A model generated the notes under the pieces. The model saw only the letters and a program-made list of their open reading frames with translations, had not been told where the DNA came from and made no database searches. A DNA stretch of 64,000 nt from Luscinia megarhynchos (taxonomy: Eukaryota > Chordata > Aves > Passeriformes > Turdidae): assembly GCA_034336665.1 (NCBI GenBank), contig JAPFBE010000003.1:16470360-16534359 (forward strand), in the 5' to 3' direction. Numbering within the stretch: position 1 is the stretch's first letter; the number at the start of each line of letters is the position of its first letter. Both the position numbers and the translations under genes were made by a program. This document shows positions 37,191-51,266 of this stretch, piece after piece.

Positions 37191-40100
37191 ATTCATCTAC
37201 TTGAATGTTGATGGAAAGCACATAAAAGGAGATCTGATACTATAAAAGAGAACTTGCTGTTGTCTTAAAATACCAGTATTGTATCAGCTACTGCTCATTC
37301 AGATGTGATCTGTATCACTGAGATCTTTTCAAATCTGATGAATGATCTGATTCATTTTCATTCATATTAATTTTGAGGGAATAATAAGCATGTAAGAAGA
37401 AATGTGTCTCTTCCATCTCTGGCTACATACCCATAAGTTTGGGCCATGGAAGAGACTGGTTCAAATGCTGTCAGGACCAGGAATCCTGGAAGGATTTTAT
37501 TCTTGATTGTGTGGAGGGACAGTAAGTTCTCTTTGACATGTTTGCACAGTGTCTGCTACAAGTGGCTGGAGCATAAGCACAAATGGTGCACCATGGGAGT
37601 CATATTCTTCAGTCACAGGCACTGCACCTAGAAAGTAGTATAAGCTGGGAGGGAAATAAGCTTCAGAGGAAATAAAAATTCACAGAAAAATGCTGTATTT
37701 TAACTGAGATCACATGCATTGTTTTAATAATAGTCTTTTTTTAAAAGCAGGTATTAAAAACGGCTGCAACACTGATAACTTGCTGCTAATATTGGTCTCT
37801 GTCTCCCAGGGAGGGAGCAGATCCAGCAGCTTCCTCAGCTCTTGGCAGGCCCACAGAGCTGTGGCAGAGGAGCACAGTGGCATAAGCATGGCCCTAGGGG
37901 GGAGCTTCTTAATGCTCCATTAAAGGGAGGAAGTTTGCCTTCAGCTGGGATGGGGATTTTATCTTGCTTTTGCCAAATTTGGCCCAGGATAAGGGTACAA
38001 ATACAGGTAGTCATTGAGAGCACATATATCTCATGTTTTTACAGTAACTTACTGCACTGTAATTTCCTGAATAGTACGCTCTGTATGGTAACCTACTTAA
38101 TTATGCTACTTTATTTTTCTTGAAACATAGTCTCTTTTCGGTTTTGGTTGGTTTAGCAAAAGTATGGGGAGGTAGTGAGCAGGGATGGGTTTGCAGTGGG
38201 AGAGAGTTATGCATGTGTCTAGTATTTTTAGGAATTTATTTCCTATTGCAACCTTTTTCTCAGCCAGCTATTCTCACTGAACTGTGTTCATAAGGCTGGG
38301 TAAGCTGTGTGTGAAGGAAGCCCCCAGAAGCACTGATGGTCCCCAGCCTTGGCATGCCCCCCGTGTTTGAGTCCTGCTTGCTCAGAGTTTGGGCAGTTTG
38401 GGAAGTTTAGCTTCCTTCCCCTCCCATAGGCACAAACTGTTTAGTCCTTTCTGGTAGAGGAAACAGTTAGAGAGCCTTCTGTCCTCTTGCTATACAATGG
38501 CAATTTGTTGGTCTCTAGTAAAATCCATCACACAGTAAAATCTATCAGCTTTTCAATTAGAGAAATGGCAGAGCAACCAGCCCTCTTTCATATCCCCTCC
38601 AGCTCATTCCCTGTGTCTCCTCATCATCATCAAGCCTTGATGCCATTGCTTGTGGAAGGAGTTTATTAGGTTGGCTTCATAAAAAATGCACCTCTTCCAG
38701 GAAGGTCTGAAATCCCAGCCATACTGATTCCTCCTCAGCAGGAATTCTGTGGATGAAGCATGGTGTTTTCTGCAATATCAAGGACAGACACCTTCTAGGT
38801 GCTACTAGTTTCAGGGACAGTTAGTTATTTTAAGCATCACAGAAATGCTTCTCTAATAAAGATCATTGCAGTGCTGCTGGAATGGCTCATTGACCCTTCT
38901 GACCCTTTTGGGGAGGAGTGGTCTCTCTTCCTGCTCACCATCAGCAAGCAGGGTGTTTGCTCTGAGGGAGCTGTGTGCCCTCTCCCTGTGGTCTCTGTGG
39001 AAAGGTGGCCGTGTGGAAGGACAAGATCCCCTTTTTGCTCCATGATGAGTGTCAGGGTCACAGCAGCATTTTGTGGTGGGATGCTAAGGCTTGGCACTGT
39101 GAGCCTGGGATGTGTACAGGGATATGAGACAGTACTTGGTCTGTCACAGCAGTGCTGGGACAGCCCCTGAAGGTGTGGGGCAGACTGTCCTGTGAGCAGT
39201 GGCCAGCTTTCCTCTTGGAACTTATTTTAGACTGTCTGGGGGGGTCTCAGCAGCAATTACTGTGTGGGGCAGTGTGGGGGACTGATTTGATTGCACAAAG
39301 GCACTTCAAGTTGTCGGAATGAATCATCCTGTGGAGGTATTTGTGGCTCCAGGTCCAATAAAGAGAGCTGAGGCAGCCTGGCAGAGTTCTGCACCCTCTT
39401 TCAGACTGCTAGGGCTGGAAGAGAGGAGCCCCTCTGGTGTCTCAACCCTTTCCAGCCTCCACAGGTTTGATTTCTCCCCTATTTTACTGTGTCTGCTGGG
39501 ACACAAGCCAAAGCCACATGGAGCTGGATCTAGTCCTGATGTTCTTCATGTTCCCACTGTTCATCTCTAAGACTTTGGGTTGGCCCTTCAGAGGAGCTGA
39601 GGCCAGCAGGGAAATTTGGAGCTTGATCAGCTTCCTGAAGGGGGGGAGTTTAGATTCAGTGGGTTGTTTCAATCACATCCCCACCAATATTTGCTAGAAT
39701 AATAAAAATTCATTTCTTTCCATTAGCTCAACTTGGAATTTGCTATGTTGGTGGTCTCTTTTTCTCTATTTTCTTTAAGTCTTTCTATATAAACTTAATC
39801 AAAACAAGTTTCCTAGATTTGCTGAGTGATTCCATGACATTTCCTGACTGCTGTCTTTCATGTCTGCTTTGCCTGTTCCTCCCTGTTCTGCAAGGATCTT
39901 TAACACAACCCCCTGAACCCAGATAGCCCCATCCCCTCTGTCTTCCCTTCATAAGGCCCTGAAAAAAGGCTGAAGCAGGCTTGATTATTTGACAGAGTGA
40001 AGCTAAAGGGTGTCTCTCTGCAGCTCCAAGGGAAAAATCCCTGACACTCAGCTCCATTTACAGCTCATGTCCTACGTGGCCAGCAGCTCCCTGTCACCTC

Positions 40101-41117
40101 TCCCCTCTTGTTAGCTGGCTGTTTTCCAGACACTGGCTCATCATGTCTGTCCTGAGGTACCTCACAAAGCAGGAAACTCATTCTGCCAGGCTGATGGGGG
40201 GTGTTAGAGGTGGGAAAGGGTGGCTTCCCTGTGCCCCAAGCCCTGTGCCCCATGGCTGCTGTTCAGAGGTCAGGGTGCAAATCCCTCCAGCACCCAGGGC
40301 TTGCTCCCCAGAAAAGTCCATGCCACCTCTTCTCCCATCCTGGATAACTGTGACCTACCTTTCTGCATCCTTTTACTGCTCTCTGATGGAATGAATGCCC
40401 TTTCTTAACCTTGCAGCAATGTGAGTGCCTACTGACTGGAGGGGATGTACAAAACATGTCAGCCTGCACATAATGCCATGTGAAGGTGCTTACCTGGAGA
40501 CACTGGGGCATGAAGACTACAGTGTGATGCTGGGGAGCAGGAATATTTATTGGTGGCTTTAGGCCTGACAACCTTTTCTGGCTGTCAGAGTGGCAGGGAA
40601 TAGAGGCAGAGACAGATCTGTGCTTCAGTCCCACTTTTACTACCAGGAATTTATTGTTCAATCATTAACATTTTACGTAGAACCTACTTCCTCCAAAAGC
40701 TGCAGTTATTAGAGGGGAAGGAAAGCCCTTTTCTGCCCTTTCCTTATTTCCTCTAAAAAAACCCAAAAAACCCCCCAAGCTACATATCCTGTGGAGTGTT
40801 TGTTTTGTTTTAAAAGTCTTTGCAACAAGATGGTAAAAAGAGTCAGAAAAAACCCAGCGGTTGCTTTGTGGTTTTCCTTGATTCATTGTGTTCCAGCTGA
40901 CCAGCTGCTAACTTTTTTTTCATGCCTTCATTGTTGTTTTTACTGTCAGTGGTTTTATTGCTTGATTTCTAATCAGACATTTCTTGCAGGTGTACCTCCA
41001 GTGGTAAATCAAGGCTGCCCTTGGTTCTTTGATCCGGGTCTTCAAATAACAAATCCGAGCACTTATCTCTGCCTTTTATCCAGGTGTCTGTGTACTCTGC
41101 AGCACTAATGAGTCCAC
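37191..41117. other. Intergenic, no gene seen
   Basis: Contains G-runs at about 39239..39245 and 39641..39648 and an A/C run at 40755..40777 similar in style to the tract at 37.1 kb. No exon or repeat body recognised. Confidence 0.66.
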
Positions 41118-41200
41118 TCTCACAGCACCGAGGAGACAAGCTGTAGGTAGCTATTGTCCCCGTTTAAACAGAGGTACAGAAGGCTCTGCAGCACAGCAAG
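41118..41200 (-). mobile_element. MIR-like ancient SINE fragment
   Basis: The + strand reads tctcacagcaccgaggagac, aagctgtaggtagctattg, then tccccgtttaaacagaggt and acagaagg. This resembles the reverse complement of the MIR 3' half (CCTCATCTGTAAAATGGGGA, TAGTACCTACCTCATAGGG). It is short and diverged. Confidence 0.5.
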
Positions 41201-44200
41201 GGAAGGCAGTGCTGCAGCCAGAGCAGCACACCCAGCCCAGCTGCCAGCACAGCCTCTCTAAGCTGACTCCCCCTACATCCATAGTGACACAGGGAGAGCA
41301 ATAGTGAGCCCTGGCAGGTGCCACTGCTCCTTTGTAGATAGGTCATAATAATGAGAACACATGAAGAAGAGGCATGCTTCATCTTTAAAGCACTTTTCAA
41401 AAGTGGTTATATAACTTCCCAGGTACACCCTTTGCCCTGTGCTCCCTGCTCAGCTTACTGAAACTGCTTATCTGCTGTGCTCCTAATAATTACTGCCAGA
41501 GCTCAGGACATTTTTCTCCTGGGAACTAAGGGTGTGCATGAGCCAATGGGAGCAAGTCAAAAAAGAGAAAGGACTACAACAACTGCCTCTTAAAAATTTG
41601 CCATCTCTGTTGCTCCTGGCCTGCTGTAGAGCCTATGGAGCATCTTGGTGCACAGCAGATAACAGCTGGAGAAACAGAGGGCCTAGAAGGGATGACCCAT
41701 CTGAAGCTGCAGGGCAAACCAACAGGACAATAGCAGTGTTGCTGACAGGAATGGACAATTTTGATATAGTTGCCCAAGTTTGCCCACTGAAATGCCACCT
41801 CATGAGAAATGACACAAAAATTGGCTTTCAGTGGCCATATAGTCTAGTAGCTGTTTCATATCCACTGCTGACATGTTTTTCCATACCTTCCAAAACTTAT
41901 AATTCCAATTTTAAGAAATGAAAGGTTGCATACTGCTTATTGTTATGGTGCAAACTGTGTCCAGATACAGCTTAATGCACAGATGTGATTTTAGCTGGAG
42001 GGTATGGCTTCACAAGACACCTCAAGGTGAATGACTAACTCACAGGTTTGCTGTTTTACTGGTCCAAATTGGCTTATCTTACCATCAGACAGGTGCCAGA
42101 GCTGGTGCAAGGAGAGTCAGGGAGGTGAGGGGTGGGTAGTGCAGACTGGAGTCTGGAGAAGGGCATGGAGGGGATCCAGGGAGGAGGAGAACAGGCTCTC
42201 CCCTCCTGTAGCAGCAGGTAGCTTCTGGTTCAGCTCATCCACCACCAAGCCCTTCCTGACCAGATCACAGCAGAGTCTGAGTCACCTCTACAGCTACAGG
42301 GGGAAAGCTTCTGAAGGATCTCATTGCTCCAGACACCATGGTGAGGACTCAAAGAAAACTGCAAGAGAGGTCAGCTTGGGAGAAAACAAAGGCAGCTCTG
42401 CTACCAAGATCCCACAACAGCAATTAGCATTACAGATTGGGATTGTGCTACAAGTTTTAATGAATACACTGTAAACAGCAGGGAAAATAAGGGAAAGAAA
42501 ATATGCATTCATGAGGCACACTAGTTCAATAAAGCAATAAATACTTAATGGATAATGATTCCAAAACCAAACCAAACCAAACAGGATTGCTGAAAGGTGG
42601 GAGAAAATGCAAGTGCAAATGAAATTAACTGCAAGATTGTGAAATTCTTAATGAGGTCTGAAGTGAGGAAGGTAAAGAGAGGAGCTGGTCAGAAATTTCT
42701 GCAGACTTCTCCCTCTAGAGTGTCTCATAAAACCCCACATAGCTCAAATTATTTTACTCCAAGACACACATTATAAAGAGAAACCTATTATTAATGGGAA
42801 ATTTTCCTGATATGAAAGGCAATATGAATTTGATCTTGTTCCTGCCATATGTCTTCTGAAATGACAGCTAAAGACGGCTGAATTGCCTCCAAGCACTAGG
42901 CAGTTGTTACTGACTAAGGAGCTTTTTTATTGAGAAAATTATTATATTCCTTTCCATGATAATAAAATTCTTCATAACCCTCATTAAAAATGCTAAGACT
43001 TCCCAGGTAGCTGCTGTGCCCTGCCAGGAACGTCGAGCTCTCCTGGAGTTCAGGCAAACCCAAGTAATGTGCAGAGCTGTCTGGGTATTTCCAACATCTT
43101 TGCAATCCTCCTTTAAGAACCTGTGATTTGAATAAGCCCAGGAGTGTCCTGATGCTTCTGAGCTGATTCTTGTGCAGCTAATCTTTGCTCCACTATTTTT
43201 AGATAATTTTCCAATCTGCTTGCTTTTCAGTTACATACTCAAAGTGACGGCTTATTTATGTGGTCTGGGAGCATTTGCTGTTTGCCTTGCTATGTCAATC
43301 TGAGCCTGCAAACACTTCCTGACAGAAGTAAGCTCCAGTTGCCCTTATCCTTGGCTCCCTGCTGTAGGAGAGGTCTCCATGGGGCACCTGAGGGGGGTGC
43401 TGGAGGAGGAGAGCAGAGTCCAGACCCCTCTCTCACTCCCACCTGCTGCCTGCTGTTAGAAGATAATAATCAATATATAGTGTTCTTCATGGTTTCAAAT
43501 ATCCAGAAAGAGTGTGAATGCATTGTCAGCACACAGCAGGGTCCCCAGCCACGGCTGCAGGAGGGCCCTGTGGCACCTGGCAGAGGCCAGGGAAGGTGCC
43601 CTGCAACACTTACAAGCTGGGCTTTGCCATGTGTCACCCAAAGGCAGGCACACAAGTGAGGCCAGAGGGTCCTTGTGGGCCCAGACCCCCTCAAGCCCAT
43701 GTTTGTGCAGATGTGCAGTGAGCAGCAACAAGGAACAGGGTAAAAAATTAAAACTTGTTTCTAAATCTATTTTACTCCTGTCTGCCTTCAAGTAGCTGCA
43801 GACTGAAGACTGATGGCTGGAACTAGGTGGGTGCAGGAGCCAGCTGCTGCATCCTAACCACCTGGTCCCATGGATGCTTTGGTGGCTGCATGGAACCAGC
43901 TTCTGCTCCCAGATGAAACAAAAACCTGCTCAAGAGCAGTGAGACACCCTGCTGCTACAGCCTGCAGGGACAGAGAGGGGGCTTGAGCCACGAGTGATGT
44001 CTGCAGGTCTGTTGTCCTTTTCACCATCTGAAGTGCTCCCAGGTCAGGAAATGAAGCTTTATCACATTCAAAGCTTTATTACAATGAATAGTTGGATGGA
44101 TTTAGAGCTGCCTTCTGTGTCTGAAGACTGGGCTCCTCAGGCTGCAGGGCTCAGTGTGAGCTGCCAGTGGTGAGTGACATCTGTGCTGGCACTGCAAAGC

Positions 44201-46188
44201 AAGACTGCCATTTGGCTGTGAAAAAAAGCAAAATTTCTTTATGCAGGCAGGCAAGTTTCACCTTGACTTAAACTAGGGCAACTCATGCAATGTTTGCTGT
44301 AGGAAATACAGTGAAAACAAACCTGTGATGGCAGGGAGATGGGCTGAATGGTTTTTACCCTCATCTCTGAGTCTATAAAGTGAGGAAATCTCACTTAGGG
44401 TCGTATCTGAACATCTCTGTGGATATTCACAAATCTGTCAGGTTTTGCTCAGAAAACAGCCCAGAGCTGTTCAGAGGAGACAGTTCAAAGCCACCCTCCT
44501 TCTCTGCTGAGGGAGCTGAGACACAGCAGAGGGTCAGGGAGCACGTCTCAGCTACAGTGCAGCAGTTTGTGCTTCACACTCCCATGCAAACTGTGTGTGT
44601 TTGCACTTTTAGGAAATGGGGCTGCCCTCGAGGAAGGGAGAGAGGTTTATCTGAGCTGATGCTGTGAACAGCACTTGGCTGCTATAGCTGCCACTTTTAC
44701 TTAAGGCCATCACAAGCTCACGTGCTTTACACAACTGCAGATGCTGTGGGTGCTGCAAAAAATCAACAACTGCTGACATTGTAGCTACAGATGAGCCCAA
44801 ACCAAAGCTGCTCCTTGAATTTTGAGCACTGAACCTCACTGGAGTGCCAAATGCTATTTACATATGATACAGGCAGAACTGTAAATCTCAAGATTCTTAC
44901 AGCTAAAATCTTGCTTAAAAATAGATCCAAAGTAGCCAGTTCAAACCCCTCAGTAATTTGTTTATTTTGGGTTTCTTTCTTTCACATTTGTGACTCAACA
45001 ACCTGGCAGCAAAAGGCCTCAGTTATTCTCATTATGCAGGGCAGTGTTTTTAAAGAAATTGGACCCAATTATGTTGGTTAAGTTTATCTTGCCAAACTAC
45101 CTCTTCCAGCAAGGAGCTACGTAGCCAATATAGTTTCTGTGTGATAAATAGCTCTCATTTCCTTCCAAACCACAAGTGCTTTTTGCCCAGAGCAGCAGGT
45201 GGGTGAGGCCATCCCCCCCTCTGTGCCAGCAGCCACCCTGTCCCTTGGCACTGCCCCAGGAGGGTGCCCAGGCCACCTCCTGCCCGGGGTGCTTGCTGCT
45301 GAGGCTGAGCACAAGGGCTCACCAGCCACTGGGTGTGACCTGCACTTGGCTGGTGCAGGGTCTGGGAGCCCCAGGTTCACAGCTGGTGAAGCAGAAGGGG
45401 TAGAGCTTGCTTCACCTTTAGGACTGCTGCATCCTGCAGTGACAGAAGTCCCAGAGCAGCTCATGTGTTGATCTGTGCCATATGCAGGTATGCCCTGACT
45501 GAGAACAGGAGCCAGCAGTGACATGTGAAAACCTCAGCGTGGCAAAAGTCCAAGCCAGTGCTAAATTTACCATGCCAGGTCATGGCAATGCAGCAAATCC
45601 CTTCAACCAAACACAGCAGGTTGAACAGCTAAACAACTATTTCTTGGTGCATCCTCAATGTTTTCATGTGCTTATACCAGGGCTTAACCTTCATATATGA
45701 AGCTGCTTACTGGAGGGCACAGACTTGCAAGGAAGTTTACTGCAGACCCTCTGTTCCCATATCCCCTCGGTGCAGACCTTAAAACCTCCTTGTTCTGTCC
45801 CTGGTAGCCCCTTTACCACCTCAGCAGTCTGCTCTCCCTGCTCAGGTACCTGCTGCTGTCTGCTCCCTGCATGGCACAGAGTCTGCCTTAGGGCTTTACT
45901 CCAACAGGAATGCTTCTGGAAAGGTGTGGTTGATCTGGTAAGTGCACATGTAACCATCCTCCAGAGAGCAGAGAAAGAAAATTAGAAGAGGTCAGCTTAG
46001 CTTTGCTTCCCAAACACCCAAAATACCCAACCAGTTTCCAGGAGGTGAATAATGTTGGGAAAGGTTATTCTTGGATGGGAAGAATTAAGGACTATGAGAG
46101 ATGATGCTGTCAAACAGGGTCATTAAAGAATCAGTCAAAGAAAAAAGCAGGAATGTAGAGATCTGCAGAGAGCCACTGCTGTCAGTGA
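41201..46188. other. Intergenic, no gene seen
   Basis: A GC-rich but CpG-poor stretch lies at about 45195..45480, so it is not a CpG island. A short AACCA repeat lies at 42563. Open frames of 130-150 codons (42031..42474, 45117..45524) have no recognised homology. Confidence 0.66.
42563..42583. repeat. (AACCA)n short tandem repeat
   Basis: Period-5 run aaaccaaaccaaaccaaac, about 3.5 units. Confidence 0.88.
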
Positions 46189-46411
46189 CCCTTCCCTTCC
46201 CTTCCCTTCCCTTCCCTTCCCTTCCCTTCCCTTCCCTTCCCTTCCCTTCCCTTCCCTTCCCTTCCCTTCCCTTCCCTTCCCTTCCCTTCCCTTCCCTTCC
46301 CTTCCTTCCCTTCCCTTCCCTTCCCTTCCCTTCCCTTCCCTTCCCTTCCCTTCCCTTCCCTTCCCTTCCCTTCCCTTCCCTTCCCTTCCCTTCCCTTCCC
46401 TTCCCTTCCCT
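46189..46411. repeat. (CCCTT)n microsatellite, ~44 units
   Basis: This is an almost perfect pentanucleotide array of about 222 bp: CCCTT on +, AAGGG on -. One 4-nt unit (ccttccttccc at about 46300..46310) shifts the phase in the middle. Open frames through it on both strands (proline/serine/leucine/phenylalanine or glycine/lysine/arginine/glutamate repeats) are artefacts of the array. Confidence 0.99.
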
Positions 46412-49400
46412 CTTTTTTGAGCAGGTGCTATTCATAGACTTCAAGGCTTCCTAAATTTTCAGTTAAAATGAGTTCTAGTGCAAAAAGTGAAGTCTCCCTA
46501 TGGATTTATTACTCTAATAAGGAAAAATGGTGGAATGCTTTGAGTCAGCAAACCCTGCCCTGTGTACATACAACCCACACAGGTAACTACTGACAGTTCA
46601 TCAAGATCAGCAGGAAATAAGCAGGGGAACTGGGAGGTGGTAGTGGCCCATTTAATTGTGCAAGCTGAGGAAAATGGAAAATAATGTCAGAGAGAACCAT
46701 CAAGAATGAGAGGAAAACAAAACTTGAGTATCCTTTCAATAGGCATGACTGGTTAAAAAAGAGCTTTTTTAAATCTCTAGTGACCTGCAGAGGTATCCAA
46801 ATCAAAAGCAACAAGGGGCTGGGGGCAGGTGGTGGGGCAAGATAGGGATGTGATGACAGGCTGAGGGAAAATAAACAACCATGAGCTTGCTGAAGATCAT
46901 AAAGCCCTGACTTCACCCTCCATATTTGTCATGAAGACAAGACAAAAGCCTTCCATTTTCCAAGCCTCTCACATTCAAGTCCCTTTAAGGCACCTCAGAG
47001 TGAACAGGCAAAATGTAAAGAGCTGAAGTTACAGACCACTCTGGGAATGACCTAATATATCTACTTTTAGAAAATGTTATTTTGAAATTATAACTAGTTT
47101 TATCTATTGAGGATTTTTAAATGTTTTAATTTAGTCACGATTTGCATATTTTGGAAGAAACTGCATCAATTGTCTTTTATTTAAATGCAGAAACAAAATG
47201 GAGCTTTCCTGGTCCTCCAGTCAGCACTAAATCATGGAGGATTAACCAGCATGCAGCATATTTCTCATTCAAGTTCATTTGGCCTCTTTTTTTTTTTTTT
47301 TCCCCTAGAGAATTTTGGCCTCTTATCTTCAGCTGGCAATACACACCAATCACACCATCAGTGCTGAAAGCCAGGCTAACGTGTGGCAGCAGCTACTTCT
47401 CAACTAAATCCCTGTGTTTTCCTTGAGAAATGCCCATCATTCCCCAGCCCCAGGACCCAGACCTTGCAGTGTTGGTTAGTGACAACATTTACCAACTGCA
47501 GCAAAAGCCTCACCTGAGCAACCCTCCCCTGGAGAGAGGTCAGGAGACACCTGAGCCCCTGGAGCCCCACTCAAAAGGGGAAGTTAGTGGAGGTGATAAC
47601 TATTTGATTGAAGTTCCTGCTGAAGTCTCCTGTCATCTAGAGCTGAAAGGGAATTCAGCCCTCTATCTCAGCAAGTTTATAAGCCCAAACTAAATTTTCC
47701 AACAAATCCCCTAAGTTCTGCTAAGATCAAGTGTAAGAGCTGGGGAATTTGTCAGCTAGCTCACTGAAGTGAAGGAAAAAAAAAGTGGGAAAAAAAGGAG
47801 AAGGGCTTTTAATGAATAAAATGCAGCCAGAGTAATAAAATAAGGATAGTAGATTCAGTATTATTTGTTTTCATACTAATTTTATGCTGCCCCCATAAGC
47901 TCAGTACACCACAACTTTGTATATTAAGAAAATATGTGCAATATGGAAAGAATTAAGGATGTGTTGCAGAGGCTGCTTTAGAGGAGGGTCCTTGCATTTG
48001 GCTGTCTGAGGAGCTGTCTGGAGCTGAGGAATGTGTGTGTCAGCTGACTGGAGCCCACAGAAGTGATTAGTGAGGGAACCCTTAACAGCACTGCGTGTCA
48101 TGCACATCTTGAGGTTAAGGAGTTAATTGCCTCTCTCAAAACTGTGGTTTCAAGACTTCTGCAGACCTGGGAAGCAAACTCAATGGCAGCTTGAACTTGA
48201 TCCACAGTTTTCAAAATTCATTTCACAAATACAAAGGCTAGATATGTCTCCTTTTAATTCCTGCAGAGCATTTTAATGCTGTGTTAAACAGCTAATTCTG
48301 TGAAGAATGAGGCAGCCACGAACCACACAAGTGTTTACCCATCACCTCCCCTGTTTGCTCCAACTTTCTATTTTCAGGAAAGCTTTTCCTTGATTTATGA
48401 AGCACACTTCTCCAAAAGTTCAAGTGTTTCTACCTTCCACAAAAGCACTGATGTACAGCATGTCCTTCAAAATGGCCTTCCTGCCCCTGGGAACAAGCAC
48501 TGGCCATTCTTCCCATCAAACCATCCTCCTCACACCCATATAAGCCTGAAGGAATAAATATCATCCAAAAATTAACAGACCAAGATTTTATAGACTGAAG
48601 GAACAGAAAGACCACTTGATGAAAATGCTCTGGTGTCTTTATTGCATACACAGGAGAAGCTGAAGCATTTCCACATGGCAGCTCTGCCTGGACCCACCCT
48701 GGTGGGCACTGGATACCCTCCAGCCTGGTAGGTGCTGCCTGGAGAGCTGTCCTGTGAGTTCTGGGTGCTCCTGGCAGCCTCATCTCTCACCTGGACCCCA
48801 AACTGCTCACACTGCTCACACCCTGGCTGCTGCTTTTCAGTCAAAACACTGAAATGTCACCAGTGAGAAAACTGAGGGGTCTTCCACCAGAGGAGTCCCA
48901 GGCCATTTCCAGCTTTTAGAGTTGTCTCCAGACAGACCATGGAAACCAGAGATAAGACACAGATATTTCTCAGACAAGGGGTACCCAAGGCAAGTGCTGC
49001 TTATGTCCCCCACTGCCACTGCTGGGAGGACTGCACTGAGCCAGCCCAGTCTCAGGGAATGCAGGTATTGCTCTCTGTACTGCAGTCTGGGAGCAAATTA
49101 AACCCAGAAAAAGCCGCAACTGAACAGGGGAAAAACAACCATTTGTTCAGGTCAGCTGCTCTGATCTGCTGATGTTTTGCTCAGCTCCCCATGCAAGCCA
49201 GAGAGATACACAATAGACATAATCTCTAATCAAGGGGATCTTTTCTTCCCACCAACATGCAGGCACCATCAATCCTACCTTGGCTGAGGCCAGCTGGCTC
49301 CAGGTGAAGCCCTACCCCCAGCCAGCCTTGAGTAAATGACCTTTCCTGCAAACCCTGATCTGTGTCCTTGCATTGGCTGGGAAGGTACAGGGCAAGCTAA

Positions 49401-50979
49401 CAAGCTCAGGCAGTGCCTGCAGAGAATCCATCTTTTCAAACAGTAGATGTTGGGGCCAATGGCTGTGGCCACTTTGTGTCCCTGCCAATAGCTGCTTAAC
49501 ACAACTATGAGCTTATGCACCAGCAGCTTTAAACAATAATAGAGGTCCTTCATGACCTCAGCTAAATCTTTAACCTGAGAAGGGGAGAACAGCTTTAATT
49601 TGCACAAGCACCTGCAGATTCAGATGTTTATTTCAGTTGTTTGGGTTTTTTAAAAACATCTGGGCTTGTCTTCTCTAGATATGAGTTTTTCTAGAGATAC
49701 TCTGCATTTAATTATCAGCTGGGATCCGAGGCTTGCAAGCACAGCTGTTATTGCAACATTTCAGTGCTTTGACTCTCAGGCCCAGATGGAGTGAGCTGTG
49801 CAAAAAGAGGGAATCAAGAGTAAAGCAAACTTTCTCAAACTTTCAAAGCAACTCGATGTGAGGATCAGCCTGGGCTGGATTAAGGGGCACATGGCCAGCT
49901 GAGCCATGAGTCACAGTGCCACCCACACAAACGCAGGGAGGAGGGCTCCTCACACCGTGCTGCTCTAAATCCCTGCAGTGCTGGGTAAGGACTTGGCTCT
50001 GCCCTTACCTGCTCAAATAGCCCCAGTTCTTTTCCAGGAGCCCATCACAGATAATGGCCTTGTTTGCAGAAAGTATTTGGGTACTGAGTGTAGACTCGGG
50101 CGTGGCATGACACCATGACAGCAAAGACAGCCTCAAACACTTCTTCCTCTCATAAATAAACAGATTATTTCCTCAGGATAATATTTTATGAATATAACTG
50201 CACCCCACGCCATGAATACCCACGTTTGCTAGCAGCTTTCTGTCAGGGGCCCCTGCTGCCATGCACTGCAGGACACGGGCTGGCAATGCTCAGCACCTGC
50301 CCCAGTCACTCCCACCAGTTTAGGTTTCTTCATGCTCATGCTGAATAAAGTCCAGGTCTCTATTTCCTTGTCAGCTGGTTAGAGATAAGGGGAAAGGCAT
50401 CCTGTCTCTCTTTGGGGGCCAAGGAATCCAGTCCACAAGCTTAAAGGAGGAATGTAGGATTCTGGACAGCTTTGTGGAGCTCTCCCTGTTGCCTGTGCAA
50501 GAAAATAATCTCTTTGGGTGGCTCATCCCATATTAGCTTCCCAATTCATCCCCCCTACTCTTGAGCCAGGGCCATCCATACTTCATTAGTTCCCTGAGCC
50601 CTGTTGCACCTGCCACATACATGTTATTAGGTCACTGCTGATTAAATAATTCAGTCTCTCTGAAAAATTACAATCCTCAAAAAAGTGGGTTATGTGCTGA
50701 GGCCAATCCTGTTTGCCTCAAGGAAGATCCCTGCTTTCCTGCCTCTCCAGGGCACAGAAACAAGAACTCAGTTTCATAATTTATCCCTGGAGAAACACTC
50801 AGCTAAATAATTATGATCAGCTGCTGCCTAAACATGAGATACATGCAGGCTACAAATCATAAGCATAATACAGCAAGGAATGTCTTCTAATTTCTCTTAT
50901 AAAGCTGGATACAGTGGTCAATGCAGATGGATGTTCCTATTTCTAATGGGACAATATTGACCATGTTTTATCAGAAATC
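46412..50979. other. Intergenic, no gene seen
   Basis: T15 run at 47287..47301. The 87-codon open frame at 47430..47693 has coding-like composition but no recognised homology. Nothing else. Confidence 0.64.
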
Positions 50980-51266
50980 ACACACTGGTTGAGGTTGGAA
51001 GGGATCTCTGGAAATCCCTCAAGCAGGGCCACCTAGACCTGATTTTCCTGACCCATGTCCTTGGCATGACCCATGGCTTTTGAATATTTCCAAGAAGGGA
51101 ATGTCTACAAACCTCTCTGGGCAACCTGTGTTGCCCTCATAAGGAGCAAAAGTGTTTCCTGATGTTCAAAGGGAACCTCCTGTGCTTCAGTTTGTCCCAC
51201 TACCTCTAGTCCTGCCACTGGCACCTTATAGTCCCAAACATTCTGGCAGTCTCCTCTGAGAAGGTA
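50980..51266 (-). mobile_element. CR1 3' fragment
   Basis: The + strand runs from aatcacacactggttgaggt with tggaagggatctctgg, through gggccacctagacctg, aatatttccaagaagggaatg and cctctctgggcaacctgtg, to ctctagtcctgccactgg. This is the collinear reverse complement of the last ~290 nt of a CR1 element, covering the end of ORF2 and the 3' UTR. The terminal repeat itself is degraded. Confidence 0.85.

Noticed and set aside
37014..37221. Phe/Gly/Trp-rich minus-strand frames resembling membrane proteins
   Set aside because: They come from the poly(A) and A/C-rich low-complexity tract.
45195..45480. Possible CpG-island promoter
   Set aside because: GC-rich but with very few CpG dinucleotides, and no exon follows.
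46085..46454. Open frames of ~117 codons on both strands with KGREG or LPFPS repeats
   Set aside because: They are translations of the (CCCTT)n array, not genes.
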